Below, one piece after another: positions 45,883 to 59,467 of a DNA stretch of 64,000 nt. Made by a program: the position numbers and the translations under genes. Every line of letters begins with the position of its first letter. Position 1 is the stretch's first letter. Origin of the DNA: Solanum dulcamara (Eukaryota; Streptophyta; Magnoliopsida; Solanales; Solanaceae); contig NC_077238.1 in NCBI RefSeq assembly GCF_947179165.1, forward strand, positions 76,561,257-76,625,256. Direction: 5' to 3'. The notes beneath the pieces are model-generated. The model had not been told where the DNA came from and did not search any database. It was given only the letters and a program-made list of their open reading frames with translations.

Positions 45883-46515
45883 CTTCTGAGTCTTAGAAAA
45901 AATGTTTTTAAATTCATTTATATATTTATACAGAGAGAAAAAAAGTTAACCTTTTCCTTTTTGAAGATTTTCAAATCTTTTAAAAATTCAAAAACTCTAA
46001 TAAGGGGATTTGTTTTAGGGAAAAGACAAAATTAAGGATCAAAGTAGCTAGGGAAATGAGAATCAAATAATAAGGCTTTTGTTTCATAAAGCTAGTGAGG
46101 TTTGGCTTTCTTGGTTTTAATTTTTTTTTATAGGGATTACCTTCTATATGATATTTGATTTGTAGCGCTTTGTCAAGCTCCAAGCACGAGAGAACGGCGT
46201 TCTGTATAACCTAAAGTTATGTTTTTTGCAATTTAAAATTGTTTAAAATATTAAGATCAAGTAAAAAACGTAATTGAAAATAAAAAAAACCAGCTTTTGA
46301 GGGTACAACAATATTAAAATGATAATAAAGTGGTGCTATAATCAATATTTTAAAAAAAAATTATAATATAATAAGATCAAGAAATATTACTTTAACGTGT
46401 ACTATTACTTATTTGTTTGTGGTTGTCAAAGGGTTAGTAATGTGTGCGGCGCACCTTGAGTATGTCAAGTCTAATGATGATGATACAAAAAGAATATTGT
46501 TGAACATAAACTAAT
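45883..46515. other. unassigned AT-rich stretch
   Basis: No gene recognised. The open frame at 45980-46183 (minus) has low complexity and no family features. Confidence 0.4.
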
Positions 46516-46985
46516 CGATTTAATACATAGCCAATCTCTTAAATTTATCAGAGTAGTTCATTTAGATACTCAAAGAAGTTGGCTTGTAATTGGATACCTC
46601 AAATAACTCCTAATCGAGTGTTCCGATTAAATGCTTTCGATCCAAATTTTGAAAAATAAATTGTGTGCTTTCAATCGGCTATTAGATGGTTAAGTTAACC
46701 ACATAAAATATATTACACTGTTTAATTATATGCATCAATATTCTCAAATATAAAATATCCAGGGTTTTACGAATTATTAAGGTAAATATGTATAACTAAA
46801 GAGTTAACTTAACTACCTAAAATACGAATGAGAACACAAACAAATAGAATTTTAAAATTTGAACCAAAAGTATCTAATTGAAACACTTTATTATTTATTG
46901 AGATGTTCAATTGAACAACAATAAGTTTAATTGTCTAAATAAAATATTGTGACAAATTAAAAGGATTGACTATGTATTATTAAGC
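46516..46985. mobile_element. foldback MITE candidate
   Basis: The left end, TAATACATAGCCAATC then TCTTAAATTTATC, and the reverse complement of the right end, TAATACATAGTCAATC then CTTTTAATTTGTC, match closely. Pairing continues inward with weaker similarity. About 470 bp, noncoding. The target duplication is not resolved, so the edges are approximate. Confidence 0.62.
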
Positions 46986-47156
46986 CTTAAAATAATAACA
47001 TATAAAAAGAGAATAGAAGCTTAAAATATCATTTAAAACTTTTTTTACTTTATCAAATTGAGAACATTAAATTAAAATTTACAAGTACTTGTTTGGTAAT
47101 GATTTGCGTATGGACTTAGTGGGTTGTAATAATTTATCTAAAGCCACCAAAATAAT

Positions 47157-49282
47157 TGTAACGATTCGAATTGTCGTTAATTAAAAATAGAAGAATCGTA
47201 AGAAAAATACGTTAACTGGGCCACATGATCCCGCCATAGCGACGCCTCTCCAGCGGGATTCTGGCCGCCAGAGCGGGAGATTGTGGGACAAAAACTTAAG
47301 TCGTGAATTCTTATGTCCCCTCTTTTCCCTAAGTGCAAGTTAGAGGCAAAGGTTATTGCAGGAACTCTCAAAAGGCTGCCCTAGACTTGGGGTGAAGGGA
47401 GAAGAGGATTTCAGCACTAGAAAGACTCCGACCAACGAAATTCAGGCCTACCTTCACCTGTCTAACATCTGAAATCTTGGATTGGAGCCATAACATCTCT
47501 CCACAGCTGCGTAGCCCCCAAGTATGCTAGGTTTTCTTCTCTGGATAGTTTAAACCTGTCCATTGCTTATTATAAGGGAAATTAATGGGAGGTTTCATGG
47601 TTAGATGGGCTATAGGCAGAAAAACGGGTATCTTTAGTGATCAAATTTAATATGACCTGGGTAAGCAAAAATTGTCTAATAAATTAAGGGTAAATGGTGG
47701 TCTTGTCTTCCCGTATCGTGTTATATGTATTTGTAACTGCCCCAAATCGCATGTATATTGGTAAGAGGATGAGACAACATGAAATAAATCATATGAGCTG
47801 ACAGTTTAATGTAATTGTGTGCAAGGAATCTATGCTAGGTAATTTTGATTGTTCATGTCTACTCATTGTAACTATAATTATGGATTGGTTGTGCTTGTTT
47901 GGATCGGATGTCATGTTCCGATACATTTTTAGATTGGGTATCACATTCCGATACATATATTGAATTGGGTGTCACGTTCTGATACATAATTAGATGGCGA
48001 AGCCAGGATTTTGAATAAGGTGGTTCAAAATCGGAAGAAATAGACACACGAACTAATTGAAGGGGGTTCGACATCTACTATTTATGCATAAAAAATTATT
48101 TCAATCATATATAAATAGTATAATTTTTTAGCACACCATGTCTGAGTTTAGGCCCCATGAGAGGGCCAAGTATATGTGTGATAGTCCCGTGAGAGGACCA
48201 GTTGCTCTCTATCATTCTGTGGAATAGTGTACTTACATGTCTAGAGGCTGAGGTGTTGATGTTATTGTAAATAATCTTAATCGTTCGGTGATGGATTCGA
48301 GTCTAGGATTGGAAGGAAGTATAGTACCATCTGGGGATACGAGTATGTAATTTGGGGACCATGTGGTAGTGTCGGTAGTCTCCATGGAGATCAGACATAA
48401 AAGTAGATGTGGCATTGTTAAATTGAGAGTCGGCTACTTAGAGTATAAACTCCAGGTGGTAGCAGAGTGCGGTTGGATAGTAAGGGATAGAACTAGCTCA
48501 GGATTGTGGTTGTGGGATGACCGAATTCTGTCTAGTGAGGAATTAGCTGGTCTGGAATGGTTGGTAAGGTCTTGTTTATTAACGGAAATATGGTTGGTGT
48601 CTAGTGTTACCATATGGCCTATTGAAATTGTACGGATAGTGGTTGTAGACTTAAGGGTGAGGTAATTTCGTAAAACTTCCCTAGTTTATGACGGACGCAT
48701 TGGAGCTTATATTTTAGGGGTTGCAATGGACTAATAACTAATAGGGAAGTGAATTACCAACCTGGATTTTGGAAGAAGGTGTTGCAGGTGAGGGGTGGTC
48801 AATGATGTAATTCTTTATTGCTTATATTTCCTCTTGTTATTTCCTATATATATGTGGTGGGTATCGGGTTAACAGATGATGCCTACCAATATGTGTTGTT
48901 TGTACTGATACTGCTCTTGTTATGTCACTTAACATAGTCTAGTTGTAGGGTCAGTGATGTTTCTTAGGTGACGAGGAAGATGATTTCTTCGACAGCTTCT
49001 ACCCTTCCTTCATCGTGGTTGGAGCTATGTCATTTCTTTTATTTTATGTTCTATTTTTGTAGAGCTCTTATACCTGTTTTAGACAAGTATCCTCGGGGGT
49101 GTTAGATGATTTTGTATAAGACTTGAGTTCTTAAATTAATACAGGCATTTTTATTAACATACCGGCTCATTATTGTATTTTCTTTAACTTCTGCAATTAT
49201 TAATTTCATTTAGGGGGTTAAGATTCTCCTACTTTGGTGTTAGAGTCGATGTCCACACAACCTGGTGGGTTGGATCGTGACA
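47157..49282 (+). mobile_element. solo LTR with ATAAT target duplication
   Basis: 2126 bp, TGTAACGATTCG to TTGGATCGTGACA, flanked by an exact TSD ATAAT (47152-47156 and 49283-49287). It is the intact relative of the old LTR at 190-478/19639-21644. It has CCGCCATAGCG-type boxes at 47229-47282 and a three-unit array at 47898-47985. The 48363-48665 open frame matches no retroelement protein. Confidence 0.93.
47898..47985. repeat. short tandem array in solo LTR, 3 units
   Basis: TTGGATCGGATGTCATGTTC followed by CGATACAT-type units, homologous to the array at 20255-20382. Confidence 0.82.
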
Positions 49283-49508
49283 ATAATCTATCACCAAAGT
49301 CACTTAAATTATAGATATAATACAACTTATGCAAATTTTAATATTATTCTTATTGTTGTTGTTGTTTAAAGAGCATATGTATCTATAAAATATTGGGTAA
49401 TGTGCAAGTTCAATGTTCATAAAACTATTTGTACGTAAATTATGACTTGATATGTGGCCTTGTAGGCAATGAAAATCATTCTTCTATCTCAATATATGTA
49501 TATAGTTT

Positions 49509-50545
49509 GCGGAAAATGGCCAAAATTACTTTTTAACTATTTAAAATAGTGCACATATACCCGTAAATTATATTCTGGCTCAAAAATATCTTTTTCTTCA
49601 TACTATTGGCTCAAAAATACCCTTCACGTTATGCTATTGACTCACTTCTACCCCTTCGTTTGGCGGAATTAAATGTGGCATCCCATGTGTATTAATTTAC
49701 GCCATGTAAGATCTCCACATAAGCACCCCACCCCACATCATCAATTAAAAGACCCAAACCCATCTTTGAGTCTCTTATGGTTTCCTTAACTCCGATAGTT
49801 ATGGCTGTCACAATCAATTTGTAGCAGTTTTTAAGCAAACTATTAATTGGCTATTTAATTTGCTAAACTATAGTTTTCATCTAGTAGACATAGCTAACAA
49901 AGGATGATAGATTTAATTTTCCAAAATGGCAATAAACAAATATGCTACCTGATCAAGCAAGTATTTTTCTAGGAAGAAGATAGGTGCAGTCGGGCTTGGA
50001 GTGAGCTGCAGAAAAATATAATCGTACGTTCAACGTGATCAATAGATGCTTGGGAAGTAGTTGAAGTGTTCTTCCTAAAGCTAGGCCAACAAGCAGGGGT
50101 GTCTGACTACCACAAATTGTTACGGGAGTTGCTTAAAAACTGCTGTAAATTAATTGTGGAAGTCATAATTATGGGAGTCAAGAAAACCATAACTACGGGA
50201 GTCAAAGATGGGTTTGGGTCTTTTAATGGATGGGTCTGGGTCTTTTAATTGATGGGGTGTGGTGGAGTGCTTATGTGGAGATCCTATTTGGCGCAAATTA
50301 ATACACATGAGATGCCACATTTTATTCCGTCAAACAAAGGGGTAGAAGTGAGCCAATAGTATGACGTGAAGGGTATTTTTGAGCCAATAGTATGATGTGA
50401 AGGGTATTTTTGAGCCAATAATATGACGTGAAAGGTATTTTTGAGCCAATAATATGACGTGAACGATATTTTTGAACCAGAATAGAGTTTAAGAATATAT
50501 ATACACTTATTTCAAATAGCTGAATGATAGTTTTGACTTTTTTTC
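49509..50545. mobile_element. Mutator-like foldback element, nonautonomous
   Basis: 1037 bp with a perfect 9-bp TSD, ATATAGTTT (49500-49508 and 50546-50554), the hallmark length of Mutator-type elements. Arms of about 300-400 bp are inverted: both contain GGCTCAAAAATACCCTTCACG, CACTTCTACCCCT, GTGTATTAATTT, ATCTCCACATAAGCAC and CAATTAAAAGACCCA blocks in mirrored order. The right arm has four to five copies of a roughly 33-bp GAGCCAATAGTATGACGTG unit; the left has about two. The central 400 bases have no transposase. Confidence 0.9.
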
Positions 50546-50554
50546 ATATAGTTT

Positions 50555-52792
50555 ATAATTTTTCTTACACCTCTCTCGTGGCGAGTTTCTCTTTTATCCA
50601 AATTCAAATTTTACATTAAACTATTGACAAGTTGCAAGTAAACTAAGAATGCAATTCTGTCAATATTTGAACAAGTTTTCTTTATTAATAGTGTTTAATA
50701 AGTATGATACGTTATCAAGATAAATTTGCAACATAAATGACAGGTTTCACACAATAAAATTAGATGAATTTTCGTAAATAACAAATATTAGGTCTTAAAT
50801 AGGATTTCTTAGCTTTAGTTTCATTAATTACAATTTATAACTATATTTTGGTTTGCTACGCATTTGTATTTGTTGTATTTTTTTCGCTGGTTTGAGAGAA
50901 AAAAATATAAATATAAACTAACTTGTTTGAAAATAAATACATATCAGGAGGAGAAAGGTGAACGAGATCGAAAGGGGGAGGAGAGAGGATGAATATATGT
51001 TCTATTCATTGTATCACAAATACAATTGATACGGAAAACAAATACAATACGCTGATACAAAATAGAAATATAGTTTTTCAAGTACAATTGATATAAAATA
51101 TAAATCTCTCACCTATATTTGATTAGATGCGATTGATACATAATACATTTGAAAGAGAGGATGAATGCATATTGTATTTGTATGAATGCATATTGTATTT
51201 GTTGTATCACGAATACAATTGATACATAATATAGTTGATACAAAATACAAAATATAGTTTTTAGAATATAATTGATATAAAATGCAAATTTCTTACCTAT
51301 TTTTGACTGAATACTATTGACACAAAATACATTTGAATGGATTTCTTCTTCTTATTGACAGGGGCGGGAGGAAGAGAGAGAGAGAGCAGTGGGAGGAGAG
51401 AGGCAAAGGAAAGAGAGAAAGAGAGAAATTTTCTATAAAACCCTACATATAGCTATGAATTGTAATATTTTAAACTATAGTGATTTATCTAAAATACATA
51501 GCAAATGTTTGTCTAATTATTTAATTTTTCCATAAAATTATAGTAATATTATGAAAACTGTTCATACTATCAACAAGTATATATTGTTTCATTCATATAA
51601 ATTGACAGTATAAATATGGTATCAAGTTTTCTTTATCTACTCTGGTACATAGGAGCGGAGTTAAAAATTCATATAGGGATTGATCAAATCCAATTAACAA
51701 TTTTTGTCCAGATTATTTTTATTAAAAACATATTAATATTGAATTTAAAATTTATTTATTATCAATTAAAAATATCGTTCTAAAATCTAGAATTCATAAG
51801 AGTTAGTATTCATGCTCCAACTCTAATAGCACGTAATCCATCTTTTATTCTTAAGAATTACAAATTCCACTTTTCAAAAGAAGTTTATTTGTATAATAAA
51901 AGTATATTTTTTTGGGTAACATGCCAGTGATGAAAGTTGAACTATTTGTGCACATAAATTAAATTCATATATATCATTTCCTTCATTTTAAAATATATAT
52001 TTATATTTTTGATAATTTTTTAATTTCAAATTTTCAATAACATATTTATAACCATACATAAAATTAAGAGATGCTTTGATATAATCTATATATTTTTAAT
52101 TTAACATCATAAGATTTAAATTATTTTATTTTTATTTTTTTAAACTTCATTTCAAATCAAAATAAAATAAATAAACTTAAAGGGAGAGAGAGAGTATATG
52201 ATATCCTCCCTATAGAGAGTGATTTACTTTCCTTTTAGTCTATTTTTAAAAAAATAACCCCTTTTCTTAAACAATATTTTAATTTTAATTTTTTATGTGA
52301 CATATTAAAATTACAAAATTAAAATATACTTTATATATTTAACATAACTTTCTTCTTATATTCCGATCATTTCGTTTGTATACAAGAGGAGCATGATTCT
52401 CGTGGGCGGTGGAAGTCAACAAGTAAACGTATAAAACCAAACAAACGGGTCAGTATACGACGTCGGATAGCTACAGTGATTGTTTTACAAATTGAAGAAA
52501 TGTTGAATACGACGTCGCCGTGTCAGACAAAATCCATAAAGATAAATAAATGTAGTTTTCTTTTGCTAGTGGAATTGTCAAACAAAAACACCCATCAATC
52601 CACTTTTTCGACACAACATTTTATTGTGGGACCAAATTTATATTTTGACGTTGATTAAATTGACACGTAGCTTCCTATTTCTTGTTTTTAAAAAAAAAAG
52701 AAGAGGAAAGAATGGGTTTTTCCTTTCTTGATAAAGAAAGAATGTTAAAATAACTCATTTGTATTCTTTTTTTATCTTTATTTTTTTTATTT
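50555..52792. repeat. AT-rich stretch with a duplicated roughly 185-bp block
   Basis: Two imperfect copies (about 50985-51170 and 51175-51345) share CAAATACAATTGATAC, ACAAAATACAAATATAG and CACCTATTTTTGA segments. Short inverted sequences flank the area (50828-50850, ATTACAATTTATAACTATAT, and 51443-51466), so it may be another foldback element. Two ACGACGTCG sites lie at about 52457 and 52509. No gene recognised. Confidence 0.5.
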
Positions 52793-53365
52793 GGAAAAAA
52801 GTTGTAATATATCTTTTAATTTTGTCATTTAGAATTAATATATTCTTCGTCAAAAAAGTGTCTCACATATATTTTTATCGTTATAAAAATGGCTCACATA
52901 TACTCTTCTCATCATTATTTGAGTTTTTTTTATTCTTATTTTAATTTTTTCCGTGTAAAAATATGAAAAATAAAAAGAAGTGTGAATGAAAAGAAAAAAG
53001 TAAGGAAGAAATTTAAAACTAATTATTTTGCAGCTATATTGTAATTTTTTTTTTGTATCTGTAAAAATAATTGGGGCATCTAAGATAAATTTTACAAGAA
53101 TGTTAGTGAAAAAATAAATTTGACTACCAAAATAACAAATTCAAATTAGTCGTTGAATCAAAAAACTCAAATATACACCCTACATGATACCCTTTTTAAT
53201 AAAAAAATTTAAAAATATTTTAAAATTAATTTTCCACTTTCATTAGAGGAAAAAGGTATATGTGAGCCATTTGTTTAACACTACGAGCATATATGAGCCA
53301 ATTTTATAACGAATGGTATATCAACTCTAAATGACAAATCTGAAGGGTATATCATGCCTTTTTCC
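52793..53365. mobile_element. Mutator-like foldback MITE candidate
   Basis: About 573 bp. The left GGAAAAAAGTTG, then TTTTGTCATTTAGAATTAAT, then GGCTCACATATAC are mirrored by the reverse complement of the right GGAAAAAGGCATG, then TTTGTCATTTAGAGTTGAT, then GGCTCATATATGC. Flanks TTTTTATTT and TTTTTAATT could be a 9-bp duplication with one mismatch, but they are low in complexity. Confidence 0.7.
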
Positions 53366-53374
53366 TTTTTAATT

Positions 53375-54495
53375 TTTGATTTGATGTCTGATACGCATAT
53401 TAAATTTCGATTAATTTGAATTACATTACATAAAGCCTCATTCGGAAGAAAATACTTCCTACCACATATCCAAGACTTGAATCTGACCTTTAATTAAGAA
53501 AGAAGTAGTATCTTTTATCTTTGTTGATTCATCTTTATATGATTGGTAATGTTTTTTATTCGAAGTTTGATGTTTGGTTTAAGATTCGATTAATTTTAAC
53601 TTTCATTACCTAAGGTTAATAAAAGAGGAAATGTGCCTTTTATTTAAAAGCTTTATCCAGCAATATCATCCATTATACCACATCCTTTAATAGTTTCTTC
53701 TATCTTTATCAATTCATTTTTATATGACTGGTAATGTTTTCTGTTCATATTTAATTTGGTTCTCTTGTTTCCTATTCGAAATTTGATATTTGATTTAGGA
53801 TTCGATTAATTTTTAATTTATATCACGTAAGTTAATAAAGAGGAAATACATTCTCTATTAAAAAAAAACATATGATTCAAAATTTTTAGTTAAAAATGAA
53901 GGTATCATTTTATCGATATTATTTTACTAAATGTATGTGTATATATAATTAAAAGATAGAACAAAAATAGAGGATATATTGAGCAAAATGACATTGCTTG
54001 AAAAAAAAAAGTCACGCAACTCATTTGATCATTTTAAAGTTTTTGCGCTTCAATTTACAAAATGATACACATCCTATATAAAAAAGTGTGTAGTATCATT
54101 TTTAATGAGGTTATTTAATTTTGAATACATAAAAAAAAAATCATCAAGAAGAGTTAGTAATACTATACAAGAATTGTATTTTATTAATATTTTGTTCTTT
54201 TATAATATAATGTTACATTATTTTATGTATTTATTCTCATTTAAAATATGACACTATTTACAAAAAAAATTGCTTATGCACTGACCATAAAGGCTGCATT
54301 TGACTTCAACTACCATTAAGTTAATTATAATATTTTTAATACATGAATAATTTCCATTCTAACCAGCCGTTAAGTGACACCTTGGTTTTTTTTCCTTCAA
54401 TATTCATAGGCTTATATTATGGTGCACTAAGTTGCTTTGAAGGTTCCCACTAATCCTTTCCAATGGTTAACATTTGTTCACAATAATTGGCATTT

Positions 54496-54535
<40 letters not shown>

Positions 54536-55032
54536 TATAGGTTGTCCTTTTGAGTGCTATATTTCTTTAAACCGATATATTATGTTAGGAGGAAGAGATA
54601 CATCACGGGCTGGCAAAAGTTTGGAAACTTTACAAATGCCTTTTTTTTTTTTTAATTTAAGTTTTACACAGTGATAATGACGAAGTCAGAATTTTAGCCA
54701 AAATGCACAAAATATGAAAGAGTAAATACACGAAAGAAATTCAACATTTATTATATATACAAAATAATTAATATATATAAATGATATAATTTCTCTACTA
54801 TCTGAACTCCCAACTCAACCTGACTCTGGCCCTGCGCACGAATGATTTACAAAATATTTATACAATTAAATTTGTAAGAAAAAAAATATGTAGGTAACTT
54901 TATGTAAAACTCTCTACATTTCAATTTATAGACCTAGATAGACTTGATATAGAATTTAAGTGAAAAAAGAGACAGTAAATGTTTATGAGTTCTAAATATA
55001 TCATAATATTTATATTTATAATTATAAAATCT
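53375..55032. other. unassigned AT-rich stretch with an (AT)n tract
   Basis: No gene recognised. A (TA)n run lies at about 54498-54540. Short directly repeated segments (GATTCATTTTTATATGA-like with ATTGGTAATGTTTT) occur near 53525 and 53705. Confidence 0.45.
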
Positions 55033-56889
55033 ATCTAGGGAAATTCGGAAAAGAATTGGGTAACATGTCTAAGTTTGAGTGGGTATTCTTTTTAGCTAAG
55101 ACGTTAAGAAGTTTGTACAATTTTTCACAATTGAATTTGAGTGAATATAACTCGCGATATCGAACTTGGCATGAAGGGGTGTGTGTGGAACGTCAAAGTT
55201 TGAATGTGCATTGCAAAATAGAAATTTTTGGGAGGAATTTCGAGTTTCTATCCATGCACGCCGTGATAGAGGGTGACGCTGCTACAACGTTTGAGTTAAT
55301 TCCCGCTATAGCAGACATTTACAGTACGGCGGTGCCGTTATAGCGGGGTTAGTCGCAATAAATGTAAAAGATTCTCCAAAACTACTTATTACTTCTCTAC
55401 AGTGTTTTGGGGAAGTGCAAAGGTGACCTAGGGTGAATTTTATCATTTTTCCATTGGAATCCTTCGTAAATGTAAGTAAATTGCTTTTGTAACTTGGTAT
55501 TTTGATTCATAGACCTTAAAATTGATAGTTATGACTTAACAAAAAGGTTTGACTTGACTTAGGGTGGAAAACCTGATATAGTATGGATGATGGGTTTAGA
55601 AACCTTGAATTTTGTGCATAAATTATTTATTCATGATTGTATTACTGTATTTCACTAGTGTAATCATAAAATTGGTGGTTTTAGGTGAATTAGGAGTGAA
55701 GAAAAGCCCTAGGTTAGGTGGGATGATCATGAGATTGACATGGGCTTGAGATTATGAGATAATTCAAAAATATGAAAATATTTAGGTCACTGTGCAGTGA
55801 TTCTGTGTTATATTTTTCTTTCTAGACCAAGAAAAACTTAGGCTTCCTAACAAAGGAAAGGCTCAGATTCAGCAGAGCATTCAGGACTTAATTAGAGGTA
55901 GGTGATGATTGATTAATTCTCAATTTATGCTATGTGTGCATGTTAACTGTTTTTTTTTAATTATGACTTGTACAATACGTATTAGGGAATCAGGGATAAT
56001 GTTGAATGATATCTTGTGGTCAATCTTATGCTATGAACTTGTCTTATTTGCTTGTGGTTTTACAAGTGAGGTTGTATCACTGTGTTGTGATTATCTGATG
56101 TATGTGCTATAGATTGGCTTGTAAACCACACATGGTACAGATTATCGGTTGATTCGGGTACCACACCTGATACGGAATACTTATCAGTTGGCTCGAGTAC
56201 CATGCTTGATACAGGTTACTATATGATAAGCTCGAAAATTGCGGTTGATACGTGTTTGATTGTGTTTTTGTGTGTTCGTTCCATGAGTGGACATGGTATA
56301 TATTGTTGTGATGATGTTGGACATATTTCATGTGGTAGTTAAGTTAGGTTGATGATTGAGAGTCTTGTTTATACTTACTGACTAAGGTTATACATGTGTC
56401 GTCCTGTCTTACTTTGTTATAGTTATGTGTTCACATTTCATATTTTATAGTTGATCGATGATCCTACCAGTATATTATTGTTCTTGTGTATTGATACTAC
56501 ATTTGCTCCATTTTTATTGAGTACATGACATATTCAGGTGGCTGCTACGTGACCTCAGTTGTGACTCCCGTGTTCTCTGAATTCAAGGGTGAGGTGCTTC
56601 TTTCGGGCTGCCGTGGATTTATATTTTCTTTCTAGCCCATTATTTCGTACTTAGACTCCTTCTTACTCTGGGGTTGCATCCCCGTGTTCTATACTATGTA
56701 GACATTTCGGTACACAATTTTCAAATTTTACGGGGTTAATTTCGTAAATGTATTCTGGCAACAATGTTTATTATAAATCTTAATTTCTGTTAATTAAAAA
56801 TGTTTTTAAGACATTAATTTATGCATATTAACTTGAGTAAGTGGTTCTCCCATCGAAATTTTGTGTGGGTGCCTCCGCCGAATGTGACA
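55033..56889 (+). mobile_element. 5'-truncated LTR, same family as 43992-45877
   Basis: Starts abruptly in sequence that corresponds to about 160 bases inside the family's 5' end, sharing CGGAAAAG, ATGTCTAAG, TAGCTAAG, CGATATCGAA, TGGCATGAA and GAACGTCAA blocks. It ends CCGAATGTGACA at 56889. Contains CCCGCTATAGC boxes at about 55303-55346 and a three-to-four-unit array at 56120-56255. The 55056-55343 open frame lies in the promoter half and is not a known protein. The left truncation means no duplication can be checked. Confidence 0.8.
56120..56255. repeat. tandem array in truncated LTR
   Basis: Units of the type CTCGAGTACCATGCTTGATA then CAGGTTACTTAT, period about 42 bases, three to four copies. 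Equivalent in position to 44677-44838. Confidence 0.75.
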
Positions 56890-56969
56890 CCTTACGCTTG
56901 ATCCACCCATGATGCAAGGGGGAATATACTTTCGATGAAAAAATTGCATTATTTATGTAAGGTCAACTA

Positions 56970-57012
56970 TGTGTGTGTGTTTTGTGTGTGTGTGTTTTTT
57001 GTGTGTGTGTAG
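56970..57012. repeat. GT microsatellite
   Basis: Three GTGTGTGTGT-type runs separated by short T runs. Confidence 0.9.
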
Positions 57013-57437
57013 AGTCCTCTTAGCTTGTTCATAGGTTTCGTTTTTGAATTACTTTAGTAAAAATTTTGATTCTGCCACTAACTGGAGATTTTAAATTTAT
57101 GATGTGAAATTAATGAAAATGTCCAAGTTCATTAGCAATTATCGAACAACTTGTTAATATTTCTGAATAATTCAAGTTAAGGATTCCTAATTAGGTTCTC
57201 ATCTTTCTTAAGTAATCATTACTGACTTTCAAATTGGACAAGAGGTCATTAAGAATTTTCCAAGTAGTTTAAAAAGCATGATAATTATTGGATAAGAAAA
57301 ATTAAGATGTTCCAAGTTGCTTTGAAGGAATCAAATTAAAATAGTGTGCTTGAAAACACTCAACAATTGTCATTTAGTTTTGGGTGCGCATAGTAGGGAG
57401 GAAAATATTTTTCATTCTTCTTAGAGATAAAGAAAAG

Positions 57438-57760
57438 GGAAATTTACATAAATTATATAATGTATAGGGCTAATTATCATGTTTTTTAATTTTTTTTAAT
57501 TTATAAAAATTCCTTAAAAACATGATAATCTGAGTACATTAATTCAGTAATCTAGATACATTAATTAGAGTTTTATATATCAGCAGATAATATTTAAAGC
57601 ATGATACATTGAACATAGAGATAATTTATGATTCAGAATTAGTGTATCCAGATTACTGAATTAATGTATTCGGATGGAAAGAAGAGATTTTTGAAATTTT
57701 TTAAAATGGATGGAGTAATGAAAAATATGGTAAATAAAAGAGTAATTAGATAATTTTTCC
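57438..57760. mobile_element. foldback MITE candidate
   Basis: Ends GGGAAATTTACATAAATTA and (reverse complement) AGGAAAAATTATCTAATTA are similar. Inside, ACATTAATTCAGTAATCT at about 57536 is repeated inverted near 57655. About 323 bp, noncoding. No convincing duplication, so the edges are approximate. Confidence 0.6.
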
Positions 57761-59460
57761 TAAAAGCAAATCATGTTTCATAATTGACTGAAATTATGAA
57801 ACTGGAATATCAAGGTAAACCTTAAATTGTCTAAACCACGGAATCAACTTCTAATTTTATTTTTATGAGATTCAATATATATATATCTAATGTAATTTTT
57901 TTTTATCGAAGTTAGAATTCGAAAACGAAACAATACATATATTTTGTGTTTCATTAATAGCAGCCTGATCCTAGGATTATTCGCTGGAAGTTTCTTAACA
58001 CATGAACCCATGTGAAATCCAAATATGAAACACAAATTTAATTAGTATCATTTCAAGATTTTATGGAATAAAGTAAAAAACAAATATTCGTTACGATATG
58101 TATATCTGGTTCATTGTCTGGTCTTTTAATAAGTGGAGTACTATTTATTAAATTATAATCATGTTGAGAAGAAGGAGACAACTAGATTAATTATATGATC
58201 ATGAGCATTGTGTCTTTTTTTTCCCTTCCTTTTCATAGATTCAAGTGGTAATTATAAATTATTGGTACAAATAATAAAACTATTTCTTTGAGTTAACATA
58301 AAAAAAATTATAAAAAAAAAAACTAGTTGGGGAATAATGTTAATTACAATCATGTGTTTACGAGAATTCCAAGGTTTAACCCTAAACATGGACTTTCTAA
58401 CGCAAATTAAAATTTAGTTGGAATTCCATACAAATATGTACTTGATGAAAAATCCCCCCACCCCCCACCCCCCCAAAAAAAATCAAAGGTTGCAATTTTC
58501 CTTAGATTTTTCGCTAAACTATATATGAAAGTTTACATCATTTACCACCTAACAAATAATCGATTTGACAAAAAGAAAAATTGTAAGGTTTCACTTATTA
58601 TCTGATACTCATATTGAGTCCGATTAATTATGAAGTCATGCATTGTGGAGCTCATTTTTTAAAACGGCATTCCTAATAAGAATTTTTCTATTATCATAAC
58701 TTTGAACAAAAATTTTGATTATAATTAAAAGAATCTCAACTATTTCACCATCATAACTCCCCACGATTGATTTTTCTTTAGTTATACTAAGGATGGGCCT
58801 CTTAAAAGATATTTAGAAAGTATAGAAAACATAAAATTCTAACTTTTTTTCTTTTTGGTGAAAACGTTGGAGGTCATTATATTTTTATACTTCTATTCAA
58901 ACATACCTTTATCTCGAGATAGTCATTGCACTTGATCTACTTTACATTTTTACTTTTTTTATCCTTTTTATCTTTCACTTTAATTAAAAAATAATTAGTT
59001 CAAAATACTCGTCATACATTTCTATTTATTAAAGAAAGAGAGTAAAATAGTTTAATCAAATGCTTCTTAAAATTAATATTAATAAATGGTTTTTTTTAGT
59101 GAGTGCATCAAATTAAACATTGGCTTCTGAAAGTTTAACATTAGTGTGTTCCATAATAAAGATATTCCATAAATCAGACTCAAATTCTAGACCTTTAATT
59201 AAAAATAAAAAATTACTTAGGTCCTCCACTCGTTTACTCTCTTCTTTCTACTAATAATTAAGGTATCCCCTATACCCCTAAAAAAATAGAGAATTTATTT
59301 CATTTCTCAATTTTGTTAAATTTTATTATTATTTAAATATTTTTGTTATTTTTGTTAATTTAAAAGAAAGCTTTAGAAGAAAAGAAGAAAAGGGGGAGAA
59401 TGCATTGAAATCTAGGAACATGGGAAAACAGAAAGTAAAGGAGCCTAAAGGCCAAGATTC
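57761..59460. other. unassigned AT-rich stretch
   Basis: No gene recognised. Holds a C-rich tract at 58454-58474 (three runs of six or more C) that could form a G-quadruplex on the minus strand. Confidence 0.4.
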
Positions 59461-59467
59461 TCTGGGA

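Noticed and set aside
55056..55343. 95-residue ORF starting MGNMSKFEW
   Set aside because: It lies in LTR sequence homologous to the noncoding 43992-45877 solo LTR, where the frame is not kept.
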